A stretch of 64,000 nucleotides of DNA from an uncultured Roseobacter sp. (GTDB lineage Bacteria; Pseudomonadota; Alphaproteobacteria; Rhodobacterales; Rhodobacteraceae), in the NCBI RefSeq assembly GCF_947499265.1, contig NZ_CANMNK010000011.1, positions 1-64,000 on the forward strand, read 5' to 3'. Positions 17,302-26,732 of the stretch are shown piece by piece. The translations under genes were made by a program, and so were the position numbers. Every line of letters begins with the position of its first letter. Positions within the stretch are counted from its first letter, which is position 1. The notes under the pieces were generated by a model that searched no databases, was not told where the DNA came from, and was given only the letters and a program-made list of their open reading frames with translations.

Positions 17302-19227
17302 ATGCGCCGCATCCTCATCGCCATTGCCTTGTGTTGTGGCAGCGCTTTCTCCGGCCATGCGCAGGAACTACAGCAGATCCTGCAGGTGCATGCAGATGAG
17401 GTCGCCAAACCCTCGCGTAGAAGCGTCAGCGTCGTGCTTGAGGATCTTGTGGCCTCCGGACTGCCGCAAGTGCCTGTGTTTCTTGAGAAATGGTCCGCAA
17501 AAAACGTCTGGCAACGCGAGGACGGTGTCTTTTTCATTGCCACCGCAGACGGCGATGATCTGAAGCTGCAGGACATAGACACCGGGGGGGAGACATCGGC
17601 CCCCAAATCCACGTTCAAGCAGTTGAAACCCAACGGCGGGGTGCGCCGTGTGATTGGCACTGCATTGGTGCAATTCCAACTCTCAGACCCGGATCTGACA
17701 CGCCGCGAGGCCGCGGTTATCTCGATTGCACGGCGTCCGGATGCAGCCCAGCTCGCGCCTTTGGTTGCCTCCATCGAGGACGAACCCGATCCCGCATTGA
17801 AAGCGCGCAAGACCCAGCTTGCGAATTTTCTGACCGCCCGTTTCGGAGAAACCCCGCAGGATCGCATTGCCGCCATCGAAAGCCTGTCCACAGACACCAG
17901 CGTCGAGGCGCGCAGCGTGCTGAACCAGATCCTAACCGTGAAATCCGGCGTTTCGGCATCTGAACCAGAGGGCAATCTTGCACGGATTCTCGACCCATCG
18001 CAGGCGCCAGATGCGTTTTACCCGCAACTGGTCGAAGCAGGGCTTGCCCCGGCGGAAACAACACCCGCGATGATCCGCGCGGTGCTTGAGGCCAATATCG
18101 ACGGGGGCACGGTGGGTGGCGTGCCACTGGCACAGCTGAACAGCGAAACCGCGCGCTATCGTGCCTATGCCGCGCTGGCCCGCGAGGGTCTCGCGCCGCC
18201 CCTGGTCACAGAGGACACCCGTGAATACACGGTCGGCGCATATGTCTTTTACGAGCTCTATGATGAGGAGGATCCGGCGATCACGGATGCGGCCGCGACC
18301 GCTTTGGCGTCGGTGGAACAACGTGTTGCCATCGCCCAGACCGCCGACCTGGCGCTGGACGGGCTGTCGCTGGCCTCAATCTATTTCCTCGCCGCCATCG
18401 GTCTGGCCATCACCTTCGGCGTGATGGGCGTGATCAACATGGCGCATGGCGAATTCATCATGATGGGCGCCTATACGGGCTATGTGGTACAGCTCTTCGT
18501 GCCGGACTACACGATCTCCATCCTGATCGCTCTGCCGCTGGCCTTCGCCGTAACCTTCGGCGCCGGTGTCACGATGGAGCGGCTGGTCATTCGCCATCTA
18601 TACCACCGCCCGCTGGAAACATTGCTCGCCACCTTCGGCATCTCCATCGCGTTGCAGCAATTGGCCAAGAACATCTTTGGCACGCAGGCGCGCCCGCTCA
18701 CGTCGCCCGACTGGCTTGATGGCGCCTGGGTCATGTCCGATGTGATCCAGATCAGCTACATCCGCATCGCCATCTTCGTGCTGGCGCTGATCTTCCTGGC
18801 CCTGATCCTTTTCGTGCTGAAACGCACGCGGCTGGGTCTGGAAGTACGCGCGGTGACGCAAAACCCCGGCATGGCGGCCTCGATGGGGATCAACCCCGAC
18901 CGCATCAACATGCTGACCTTCGGCCTTGGCTCCGGCATCGCCGGGATCGCTGGCGTCGCCATCGGGCTTTACGCTAAGGTCACCTCCGAGATGGGATCCG
19001 AATACATCGTGCAAAGCTTCATGACCGTGGTCGTGGGTGGGGTCGGCAACGTCTGGGGCACACTCGCAGGTGCCTCCATGATCGGCTTTCTGCAAAAGGG
19101 CATCGAATGGCTGAACCCGTCAAATACGCTGGCGGCACAGACCTACATGATCCTTTTTATCATCCTTTTCATCCAATTCCGGCCAAAGGGCATCGTCGCC
19201 CCCAAGGGCCGTGCGGCGGCGGACTGA
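17302..19227 (+). CDS. urtB: Urea ABC transporter permease UrtB
   Basis: The 641-residue protein has a signal-like N-terminus and a periplasmic extension of about 345 residues rich in Ala and Asp. A LivH-type permease domain follows (from SLASIYFLAAIGLAITFGVMG onward) with the EFIMMGAY and GNVWGTLAG motifs typical of branched-chain permeases. The long extension is known for UrtB proteins. It forms the channel with UrtC. Confidence 0.95.
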   Translation: MRRILIAIALCCGSAFSGHAQELQQILQVHADEVAKPSRRSVSVVLEDLVASGLPQVPVFLEKWSAKNVWQREDGVFFIATADGDDLKLQDIDTGGETSAPKSTFKQLKPNGGVRRVIGTALVQFQLSDPDLTRREAAVISIARRPDAAQLAPLVASIEDEPDPALKARKTQLANFLTARFGETPQDRIAAIESLSTDTSVEARSVLNQILTVKSGVSASEPEGNLARILDPSQAPDAFYPQLVEAGLAPAETTPAMIRAVLEANIDGGTVGGVPLAQLNSETARYRAYAALAREGLAPPLVTEDTREYTVGAYVFYELYDEEDPAITDAAATALASVEQRVAIAQTADLALDGLSLASIYFLAAIGLAITFGVMGVINMAHGEFIMMGAYTGYVVQLFVPDYTISILIALPLAFAVTFGAGVTMERLVIRHLYHRPLETLLATFGISIALQQLAKNIFGTQARPLTSPDWLDGAWVMSDVIQISYIRIAIFVLALIFLALILFVLKRTRLGLEVRAVTQNPGMAASMGINPDRINMLTFGLGSGIAGIAGVAIGLYAKVTSEMGSEYIVQSFMTVVVGGVGNVWGTLAGASMIGFLQKGIEWLNPSNTLAAQTYMILFIILFIQFRPKGIVAPKGRAAAD

Positions 19228-19230
19228 CCC

Positions 19231-20397
19231 ATGAACAAATCCTTCATCGCCCAAAACCCTTCCGTCCTGTGGTTTCTCGCTGCCCTCGGCCTCTTCACGC
19301 TTGCCGTCACGCTGCTCTCGGAGGCCACGGGTGTGGGGCTCATTTCCACCTCCTTTGTCAAAACGCTGGGCAAAACGCTCTGCCTGTGCCTCATCGCCAT
19401 CGCGATGGATGTGGTCTGGGGCTATTGCGGGATCCTGTCGTTGGGGCATTTTGCCTTCTTCGGCATTGGTGGCTACGCGGTCGGCATGTGGCTGATGTAC
19501 GCCCGTACCGAAGGCATCGTGCTGGAAAGCCTGTCAGGTCAGGTGATCCCGCCCACCCCGCAGGAAATCTCCGACGCCATCGGCAATCAGATTTTCGGCG
19601 TTGTCGGCAGCTCCGACTTCCCGCTGATCTGGGCCTTTGCCGACAACCTCTTCTTGCAGCTCGCCATGGTGGTTCTGATCCCCGGGCTGCTGGCGCTGGT
19701 CTTTGGCTGGCTGGCATTCCGCTCGCGCGTCACCGGCGTTTACCTGTCGATCCTCACGCAGGCAATGACCTTGGCGCTGTCGCTCTATCTCTTCCAGAAC
19801 GACAGCGGGCTGCGCGGCAACAACGGGCTCTCGGGTCTGCAAAACATCCCCGGATTTGAAGCGACCCCGCAAGCGACGATTTCCATCGTCTTCTTTCTGG
19901 TCTCCGCCCTCGCCCTGGGCTTGGGCTATGTCTTTTTCGCCTGGGTGATCTCCGGCAAGATGGGCAGCGTTGTGAAAGGCATCCGCGATAATGAGGCGCG
20001 CGTGCGCTTCCTCGGCTACCATGTGGAAAGCTACAAGCTCTTCATATTCACCATCACCGCCATCATTTCCGGCATTGCTGGCGCGCTTTACTATCCGCAG
20101 GCAGGCATCATCAATCCGGGTGAGATCGCTCCCATCACCTCCATCTACCTTGCGGTCTGGGTCGCCATAGGCGGGCGCGGGCGGCTCTATGGTGCAGTCA
20201 TCGGCGCGGCCTTTGTCTCCCTGCTCTCCAGCTGGTTCACCGGGGGCGGCGCGCCGGACATCAACCTTGGATTCTACACCATTCAATGGACGGACTGGTG
20301 GCTGGTGCTCCTGGGTCTTTCCTTTGTTGCGGTGACGCTCTTCTTCCCGAAAGGGATCGGCGGGCTCTTTGACTATCTGGTGAGGAAACCGTCATGA
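19231..20397 (+). CDS. urtC: Urea ABC transporter permease UrtC
   Basis: The 388-residue LivM-type permease has about ten membrane segments. It contains WGYCGILSLGHFAFFGIGGYA and GIRDNEARVRFLGY, the EAA-like loop that contacts the ATPases. It starts three bases after the urtB stop and overlaps urtD by four bases, so it belongs to a tightly coupled operon. Confidence 0.95.
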   Translation: MNKSFIAQNPSVLWFLAALGLFTLAVTLLSEATGVGLISTSFVKTLGKTLCLCLIAIAMDVVWGYCGILSLGHFAFFGIGGYAVGMWLMYARTEGIVLESLSGQVIPPTPQEISDAIGNQIFGVVGSSDFPLIWAFADNLFLQLAMVVLIPGLLALVFGWLAFRSRVTGVYLSILTQAMTLALSLYLFQNDSGLRGNNGLSGLQNIPGFEATPQATISIVFFLVSALALGLGYVFFAWVISGKMGSVVKGIRDNEARVRFLGYHVESYKLFIFTITAIISGIAGALYYPQAGIINPGEIAPITSIYLAVWVAIGGRGRLYGAVIGAAFVSLLSSWFTGGGAPDINLGFYTIQWTDWWLVLLGLSFVAVTLFFPKGIGGLFDYLVRKPS

Positions 20398-21143
20398 GCA
20401 TGCTGCTGGAAGTGTCAGGGGTCACGGTCACCTTCGACGGGTTTCGCGCCATCAATAATCTGTCGATCAATTTTGCCGAGGCGGAATTGCGCGCAATCAT
20501 CGGCCCCAATGGCGCGGGCAAGACCACCTTCATGGACATCGTGACCGGCAAGACGCGGCCGGATGAGGGCCATGTGATCTGGGGGGAGCGCAACATCTCT
20601 CTGCTGGGGCTGTCCGAAAGCAAGATCGCGATGGAAGGGATCGGACGCAAATTTCAGAAACCCACGGTTTTTGAGGCGCAGACGGTGCGACAGAACCTGG
20701 CAATGGCGCTGAAAACCCCACGTGACCCCTTTGCCGTGCTGATGCATCGCAAAACGGCGCAGAACGCGGAACGGATCGAAAAGATTGCCGAGGAAATCGG
20801 CCTGCTGAACAGTCTCACCCGCGTGGCTGGCGAGCTGAGCCACGGGCAAAAACAATGGCTGGAGATCGGCATGTTGCTGGCCCAGGATCCGCGCCTGCTC
20901 CTGGTGGACGAACCCGCCGCGGGCATGACGGTCGAAGAGCGCGAGAAAACCACCGATATTCTCAAGCGAGCGGCGGAAACACGCGCCGTTGTGGTGGTCG
21001 AACATGACATGGAGTTTGTGCGGCGTCTCGATTGCAAGGTCACGGTGCTGCACGAGGGCGCGGTTCTGGCCGAGGGTAGTCTTGATCATGTTACATCCAA
21101 CCAGACCGTGATCGATGTCTATCTGGGGCGCGGTCATGCTTAA
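20394..21143 (+). CDS. urtD: Urea ABC transporter ATPase UrtD
   Basis: The 249-residue LivG-type ATPase has Walker A GPNGAGKTT, a signature region LSHGQKQWLEIGMLL (the urea-type variant LSHGQ) and Walker B LLLVDEPAAGMT. It energises UrtBC together with UrtE. Its ATG overlaps the urtC stop and its end overlaps the urtE start. Confidence 0.95.
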   Translation: MSMLLEVSGVTVTFDGFRAINNLSINFAEAELRAIIGPNGAGKTTFMDIVTGKTRPDEGHVIWGERNISLLGLSESKIAMEGIGRKFQKPTVFEAQTVRQNLAMALKTPRDPFAVLMHRKTAQNAERIEKIAEEIGLLNSLTRVAGELSHGQKQWLEIGMLLAQDPRLLLVDEPAAGMTVEEREKTTDILKRAAETRAVVVVEHDMEFVRRLDCKVTVLHEGAVLAEGSLDHVTSNQTVIDVYLGRGHA

Positions 21144-21831
21144 GGTAGACGCCCTCGAACTGCACTACAGGCAGAGCCAGATCCTGTATGATATCTCCCT
21201 TGAAGCGCCGCGCGGTGAAATCACCGCGCTGATGGGCAACAACGGGGTGGGCAAAACCAGCCTGCTCAAAGCCATCGCCGGTCGGCACGCCGCCTCCAGC
21301 GGTACGATTTCCATTGGCGATGATACCTGGGAGAAAATCCCGGCGGTGATCGCTGCGCGGGCTGGCATTGCCTATGTGCCGCAGGGGCGGGAAGTTTTCC
21401 CGATGATGTCCGTTCTGGAAAACCTGCAGACCGGTTTCGCCTGCCTGCCAAAGGCAGAGCACGAAGTGCCGGATACCGTGTTCGATTTATTCCCGGTGCT
21501 GCGCGACATGCAGGCACGCCGGGGTGGGGATTTGTCCGGCGGACAACAACAGCAATTGGCCATCGCGCGCGCGCTGATCATGCGGCCCAGGGTGCTTTTG
21601 CTGGACGAGCCTACCGAAGGCATCCAGCCCAATGTCATCGAACAGATCGGGGATGCCCTGCGCCAACTGCGCGCCGACCGGCAGATGGCGATTGTTCTTG
21701 TCGAACAGAACGCCGATTTCGCCTATGCGCTGGGGGATCACTTCATCATTCTGGAACGTGGCCGGGTGAAGCGGCGCAGCGCAAAGGCAGATTATTCCAA
21801 AGAGGCGCTCATTCAGGACCTCGCCCTGTAA
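21136..21831 (+). CDS. urtE: Urea ABC transporter ATPase UrtE
   Basis: The 231-residue LivF-type ATPase has Walker A GNNGVGKTS, signature LSGGQQQQLAIARAL and Walker B LLLDEPTEGIQPNVIEQ, the last being characteristic of UrtE. I use the ATG at 21136, inside the urtD end, because it begins the canonical MLKVDALELHY. It closes the urt operon; no urease genes lie in the window. Confidence 0.95.
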   Translation: MLKVDALELHYRQSQILYDISLEAPRGEITALMGNNGVGKTSLLKAIAGRHAASSGTISIGDDTWEKIPAVIAARAGIAYVPQGREVFPMMSVLENLQTGFACLPKAEHEVPDTVFDLFPVLRDMQARRGGDLSGGQQQQLAIARALIMRPRVLLLDEPTEGIQPNVIEQIGDALRQLRADRQMAIVLVEQNADFAYALGDHFIILERGRVKRRSAKADYSKEALIQDLAL

Positions 21832-21939
21832 TCCCTCATCTGCAAAGGCTGACCCCCCTGGTCACCGGCTGACAAAACCGCTTACGCCCCTGCGGAAACT
21901 CACCTAGGGTGCCCCGACATGCAGATATCGGGGGCAGGT

Positions 21940-23487
21940 ATGAACGGCGCGGAATCACTCGTCAAAACACTTCTGCAAAACGGCATCGACACCGTATTTG
22001 CAAACCCCGGCACCTCCGAGATGCACTTTGTTGCCGCTTTGGACACACATCCAGAAATGAACTGCGTTTTGTGCCTCTTCGAAGGCGGCACGACGGGTGC
22101 GGCGGACGGTTATTTCCGGATGAAGCGCGATGTGGCGGGCACGCTGCTGCACCTTGCGCCGGGGTTTGGCAACGCTTTTGCCAATCTTCACAACGCGCGC
22201 AAGGCGGGGTCCGGCGTGCTCAACATCGTGGGCGATCACGCCACCCATCATCTGCGATATGAAAGCCCGCTCAAAGGGGACATTATTGGCATCAGCCAAG
22301 CCATCAGCCACTGGACGCGCGTCTCCCCGGATGCGGGAAGCGTGGCGCAGGATGGGGCTGAGGCGCTCCGGGCTGCCCGCGCAATGAATGGCCAGATCGC
22401 AACCCTGGTTCTGCCCGCAAATACGGCGTGGGATCCGGCGAAGGGCCCGGCAGAGAGCTTGCCGCCACAGACGTTATACCGCCCGTCCGAGGCAGACATT
22501 GAGGCAGCAGCGCAGCGTTTGCGCACCAATGCCGCGGCGCTTATGATTGGCGGCCCAGCGCTCTTTGGCACATTGCGACAGCTTGCGGGCCGGATTGCCG
22601 AGAAAACCGGGTGCCGGTTGATGGTCGACACCCTGATCCCGCGCATTTCCAAAGGGGCGGGCACCGCGAAAATCGATCAACTGGTTTACCCGGTCGACCC
22701 GAAAGTGGCGCAGCTTGTGGGAACGTCCTCAATCACACTGGTCGGCACCAACCGTCCCGTCGCCTTCTTCGCCTACCCCGGCAAGCCCAGCGTGCCGGAG
22801 CCTGCAGAATGTATCCTTGCGGACCTCTGCACCCCGACAATGGACATTGGCTGGACGTTGCAAGCCCTCGCCGACGCGGTGGGCGTGTCGGACAGCACCG
22901 CTCCAGAAACCTACGAACTGGATCTGCCCGCCCTGCCTGCGGGGCAACTCACACTGGAGAAGGTCGGCCAGGTTCTGGCGGCGCTGATTCCTGAAAACGC
23001 AATTGTGTGCAACGAATCCGTGACCTCCGGCTTCAAGGTCATGCCCCCCACGGCGACAGCGCGCCCGCATGACGTGCTCAGCGGCACAGGCGGTGCGATT
23101 GGTCTTTGCCTGCCCTGCGCCACCGGTGCCGCCATCGCCTGCCCGGACCGGAAGGTCATTGCGCTGACCGGCGACGGGTCGGCGATGTATACGCTGCAAT
23201 CGCTCTGGACCAAGGCGCGCGAGGGACTCGACGTGACCGTGGTGGTTTTTGCCAATCGTGGCTACCAGATCCTGCGCAATGAGCTCACGAACGTAGGGGT
23301 GGAAACCTATGGGCAAAATGCACAGGCCATGTTTGATGTGGAAAACCCAACGCTTGATTGGGTCTCGCTGGCGCGGGGCCATGGTGTGCCCGCCACACGG
23401 CCGGAAACGGCAGAGGCCTTTGCGGCAGCGCTGCAGGCGGGGCTTGACAGTGATGGGCCATCGCTGATCGAGGTGGTCTGCTCTTAA
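21940..23487 (+). CDS. ThDP-dependent enzyme of the acetolactate synthase/benzoylformate decarboxylase family
   Basis: The 515-residue protein has the three-domain fold. The N-terminal PYR domain shows NPGTSEMHFVAAL and the activating Glu in LFEGGTTGAADGYFRM. The C-terminal PP domain has GDGSAMYTLQSLW followed by FANRGYQIL (the GDG...N ThDP/Mg site). Homologues are commonly labelled acetolactate synthase large subunit, but no small subunit is near, so a 2-oxoacid decarboxylase or ligase of unknown substrate is more likely. I place the start at 21940 (MNGAESLV), the usual family start; an ATG at 21919 with AGGGTG upstream is also possible. Confidence 0.8.
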   Translation: MNGAESLVKTLLQNGIDTVFANPGTSEMHFVAALDTHPEMNCVLCLFEGGTTGAADGYFRMKRDVAGTLLHLAPGFGNAFANLHNARKAGSGVLNIVGDHATHHLRYESPLKGDIIGISQAISHWTRVSPDAGSVAQDGAEALRAARAMNGQIATLVLPANTAWDPAKGPAESLPPQTLYRPSEADIEAAAQRLRTNAAALMIGGPALFGTLRQLAGRIAEKTGCRLMVDTLIPRISKGAGTAKIDQLVYPVDPKVAQLVGTSSITLVGTNRPVAFFAYPGKPSVPEPAECILADLCTPTMDIGWTLQALADAVGVSDSTAPETYELDLPALPAGQLTLEKVGQVLAALIPENAIVCNESVTSGFKVMPPTATARPHDVLSGTGGAIGLCLPCATGAAIACPDRKVIALTGDGSAMYTLQSLWTKAREGLDVTVVVFANRGYQILRNELTNVGVETYGQNAQAMFDVENPTLDWVSLARGHGVPATRPETAEAFAAALQAGLDSDGPSLIEVVCS

Positions 23488-23545
23488 CTCCCGCAACGGT
23501 CAGGCGTGTAGATCTGGCTTTTTGGGTGAAGGCAACGGCCGCCGG

Positions 23546-24439
23546 TCAGCGATGTGCTGCATTCCAGACATCCAGCAACGAGACGGCAATCTCGTCCCGA
23601 ACATCCGCATAAAGCGCAATCTTCAGCTGCTCTTTTCCCAGATGGTTGGCCAGCGAAATCACTTCGCCGCTTTCGACTTCCTTGTACAACATCGAAAACG
23701 GCAGCCATCCCACCCCCATACCATTCAGAACCAACTCCTTGATCCCACTGGAAAACGCAGTTTCGCAAAATGGGTTCTCCGACAGCGCCTGCGTGGCAAA
23801 AGCCCGTTCCGATTTGTTCAAAACCTCGCCGAAATAGCTGTTTTCGGGGTAAACGATAGCCGGGGTATTGGCCGCCAGCGTGCCGTCGTGCTTGACGGCA
23901 TATCGCAACGCGCCGCCAACAACCGGGATCAGATAATCATTACCCCAAATCACCCGCCGAATGCTATCGCCGAAGGGCAAGGGCCCGGCACTCTCGGATT
24001 CGTAGCAGAGCAGCATATTGGCATCGCCGCGCAGAAACATGGTCACACAATCACGCAGGTTTCCCGGTCTCAACCGAAATCTCAAGGCCGGGAACCGCCG
24101 TTTCGCGTGCACCGCCATATCCGGAAAGGTCGAGAAGACAGGCGCGTGCTGCGCCGCCAGCGATACGGTCGAGCCTGCGGGATCGAAATGCGCAATCTTG
24201 CTGCGCAGATCGCGGATTCTGGCGGCAAGGGCGCGGATCTCGACCTCGTTGGCGCGCAGGGCCGGGCTGATGTCGACCGAATTGGCGCCGCGCTGCAAGA
24301 CATCCGTGCCCAGCCACCCTTCAAAACCGCGAATGCGCCTCGAAAATGCGGGCTGTGTGATGTGCCGCCGCGATGCTGCGCGGCTCATGTTGCCTTCTTC
24401 CAGCAGCACCAGAACGTCGTCCAACCAGTTCAGGTCCAT
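23546..24439 (-). CDS. LysR-family transcriptional regulator, divergent from the cuyA-like gene
   Basis: The 297-residue regulator starts MDLNWLDDVLVLLEEGNMSRAASRR, with the helix-turn-helix at about 15-40 (ITQPAFSRRIRGFE) and then the effector domain. The ATG at 24439 has a near-perfect GGAGGTGA five bases upstream, so it is preferred over 24493. It is divergently arranged with the pyridoxal-phosphate enzyme gene across about 100-130 bases, the standard layout for a LysR activator and its target. Confidence 0.92.
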   Translation of the reverse strand: MDLNWLDDVLVLLEEGNMSRAASRRHITQPAFSRRIRGFEGWLGTDVLQRGANSVDISPALRANEVEIRALAARIRDLRSKIAHFDPAGSTVSLAAQHAPVFSTFPDMAVHAKRRFPALRFRLRPGNLRDCVTMFLRGDANMLLCYESESAGPLPFGDSIRRVIWGNDYLIPVVGGALRYAVKHDGTLAANTPAIVYPENSYFGEVLNKSERAFATQALSENPFCETAFSSGIKELVLNGMGVGWLPFSMLYKEVESGEVISLANHLGKEQLKIALYADVRDEIAVSLLDVWNAAHR

Positions 24440-24571
24440 CGCATCACCTCCCTCACCCATACAATATGTATGAGCAGACCAATCAGAAAGCATTATTTTT
24501 AAGCTTCAGTATTTGGCAAGCTTTGTCTGAATCATGTGGAGGATGGCGGTATCGTGACAGAAAATAATTTG

Positions 24572-25648
24572 ATGACAGAGGTTCGTGACGAACAGAGTGC
24601 GGAACTGATGGCCAGCCTGTGCAAGGACCTCTCCATTGCGCTGGCGCGGTTTCCCAAGGTCCGGCTTGGCCATTTGCCGACACCGCTGGAACCGATGGAC
24701 CGTTTGAGCGAAGCCCTTGGCGGCCCGCGTCTCTGGGTCAAGCGTGACGATTGCACCGGTCTGTCCTCGGGCGGGAACAAGACCCGCAAGCTTGAATACC
24801 TGATGGCCGATGCGCAGGCGCAAGGGGCGGACACCATCATCACCCAGGGCGCGACCCAGTCAAATCACGCCCGCCAAACGGCGGCCGCTGCGGCGAAACT
24901 GGGGATGAGCTGCCATATCCTTCTTGAGGACCGCACCGGATCCAACGACCCAAGCTACATCCTGAACGGCAATGTCCTGATGGACCGTCTGCATGGCGCC
25001 ACCGTGTCCAAACGCGCCGGTGGCACGGACATGAACGCCGAGATGCAGGGTCTTGCAGAAGAGCTTCTGTCAAACGGGCATACGCCTTATGTCATTCCGG
25101 GTGGGGGCTCCAACCCCATCGGCGCCTTGGGCTATGTCAATTGTGCGCGCGAGCTTGCCGAGCAAGCCGCAAACATCGGCCTGAAAATCGACGGGCTGGT
25201 CCATGCAACAGGCAGCTCCGGCACGCAGGCGGGCCTGGTCACCGGCCTTGCGGCAATCCGCAGCGACATCCACCTCTTGGGTATTGGCGTGCGGGCACCG
25301 CAAGACAAGCAGGAGCAAATGGTCTATGATCTTGCCCAACATACAGCAGATTACCTGGGTACCGGGTTGCAAATCGACCGCGCCGCAGTACGCGCCAATT
25401 GCGATTACGTCGGCCCCGGTTACGGCATACCGACGGAGGGTATGAAACGCGCAGTCAAGCTGCTTGCCCAAACCGAGGGGCTGCTTTTCGATCCAGTTTA
25501 CTCGGGAAAAGGGCTGGATGGCCTTATTGATCTCATTCGCAAAGGCCATTTTGGACATATGGAAAACGTCGTTTTCTTGCATACTGGCGGCAGTGCGGCG
25601 CTGTTCGGCTATCCCGACACCTTCGACTTGCCCGGCTACACCGACTAA
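24572..25648 (+). CDS. cuyA: L-cysteate sulfo-lyase / D-cysteine desulfhydrase family PLP enzyme
   Basis: The protein is about 358 residues. It carries the PLP-binding Lys in [13 protein letters not shown] and the family stretches [38 protein letters not shown] and [11 protein letters not shown]. From memory these match roseobacter CuyA, which releases sulfite and ammonia from cysteate to give pyruvate; D-cysteine desulfhydrases (DcyD) share the fold, so the exact substrate is inferred. The sulfonate-type genes downstream favour cysteate. The start is uncertain: GTG 24536 or 24554, ATG 24572 or ATG 24608, the last closest to the conserved LARFP beginning. It is followed directly by a betaine-type ABC transporter. 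Confidence 0.75.
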   Translation: MTEVRDEQSAELMASLCKDLSIALARFPKVRLGHLPTPLEPMDRLSEALGGPRLWVKRDDCTGLSSGGNKTRKLEYLMADAQAQGADTIITQGATQSNHARQTAAAAAKLGMSCHILLEDRTGSNDPSYILNGNVLMDRLHGATVSKRAGGTDMNAEMQGLAEELLSNGHTPYVIPGGGSNPIGALGYVNCARELAEQAANIGLKIDGLVHATGSSGTQAGLVTGLAAIRSDIHLLGIGVRAPQDKQEQMVYDLAQHTADYLGTGLQIDRAAVRANCDYVGPGYGIPTEGMKRAVKLLAQTEGLLFDPVYSGKGLDGLIDLIRKGHFGHMENVVFLHTGGSAALFGYPDTFDLPGYTD

Positions 25649-25682
25649 CAAAAATACAAAAAACACCAACAAGGAGACCTAA

Positions 25683-26648
25683 ATGTCAGTGAAAAAGACA
25701 CTCATATCGGCAACAACGGCTATCACGCTCATGGGCGCGCCCGCTTTTGCTGCCGAAGAAGTCAAGATCGGCGTCCCATCCTGGACAGGCGCTCAGGCCA
25801 TCGCCCATCTGCTGGCCGCCGTCGTGGAAATGCGCATCGGCGGCACTGCGGAAATGGTGCCTGGCAACAACGCGACAATTTTCCAGGCGATGGATCAGGG
25901 CAAGGGCGACATCGACGTGCACCCGGATGTCTGGCTGCCCAATCAGGAAAGCTTCACCAAGAAATATGTGGATGAAGCGGGCACCGTTACCCTGTCGTCC
26001 AATCCCTATGAGGGCAATCAGGGTTTCTGCGTGTCTCAGGACTTTGCCGAAGCCAACAGCATTACGGATATCGCCGATCTGGGCCGTCCGGACGTCGCAG
26101 CGATGATGGACAGCGATGGCAACGGCAAAGGCGAAATGTGGATCGGCGCGCCCGGCTGGGCCTCTGCCAATGTGAACGAAGTGAAAGTGCGCGACTATGG
26201 GCTGCTTGATTTCGTTGAACCCATCCGTGCGGAGGAAAGCGTCAAGACAGCGCGCGTGAAGGATTCCATCGCCAAGGGCGAAGGCTATGCGTTCTATTGC
26301 TACAAGCCACACGCGATCTGGTATCAGTTCGACGTGGAAATGCTGAGCGAACCCGCATTTGACCCCGCCAAATATGTGATGATCCAACCTTCGGATGATG
26401 CCGATTGGTATGAGAAATCCAAGGTGGCTTCCAAGGATGCCCTGAAAGAAGTCCAGATTGCCTGGTCGAATTCACTGGCGGATCGCTCGCCAGCCATTGC
26501 CGAATTCTTCGAGCGTTTCTCGCTGACTGCGGACGACGTCAGCAATTTCGCTTTTGAAATCAGCGGCAACGGACGTGACCCGGCAGATGTCGCGCGCGAG
26601 TGGGTTGAGGCAAACCCCGACCGCGTCGATGCATGGCTTGGCCTCTGA
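25683..26648 (+). CDS. Glycine betaine/choline-type ABC transporter substrate-binding protein (ProX/OpuAC)
   Basis: The 321-residue periplasmic protein has a signal peptide ending GAPAFA. The mature part starts EEVKIGVPSWTGAQAIAHLL, with Trp residues expected for the aromatic cage, and has the DIDVHPDVWLPNQ segment typical of the OpuAC family. AAGGAG precedes the ATG. It lies 34 bases after the cuyA-like gene and is probably cotranscribed with it. Family members bind quaternary amines; here the ligand could be a zwitterionic sulfonate, which is inference only. Confidence 0.88.
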   Translation: MSVKKTLISATTAITLMGAPAFAAEEVKIGVPSWTGAQAIAHLLAAVVEMRIGGTAEMVPGNNATIFQAMDQGKGDIDVHPDVWLPNQESFTKKYVDEAGTVTLSSNPYEGNQGFCVSQDFAEANSITDIADLGRPDVAAMMDSDGNGKGEMWIGAPGWASANVNEVKVRDYGLLDFVEPIRAEESVKTARVKDSIAKGEGYAFYCYKPHAIWYQFDVEMLSEPAFDPAKYVMIQPSDDADWYEKSKVASKDALKEVQIAWSNSLADRSPAIAEFFERFSLTADDVSNFAFEISGNGRDPADVAREWVEANPDRVDAWLGL

Positions 26649-26670
26649 TCGCACTTAACGCGATTTATCT

Positions 26671-26699
26671 GACCGGGCGCTGATCACTGGCGCCCGGTC
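26671..26699 (+). promoter_or_regulatory. Intercistronic stem-loop after the proX-like gene
   Basis: A perfect 10-bp stem (GACCGGGCGC at 26671-26680 with GCGCCCGGTC at 26690-26699) has a nine-base loop and no T-tract. It lies between the binding-protein gene and the ATPase gene, which suggests message stabilisation or partial attenuation. Confidence 0.65.
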
Positions 26700-26732
26700 C
26701 CCATACACACCTCAGCCAATGGATGGACCGCC

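Noticed and set aside
18356-20286. Long leftward frames opposite urtB and urtC
   Set aside because: Antisense to genes with clear permease motifs and overlapping operon structure.
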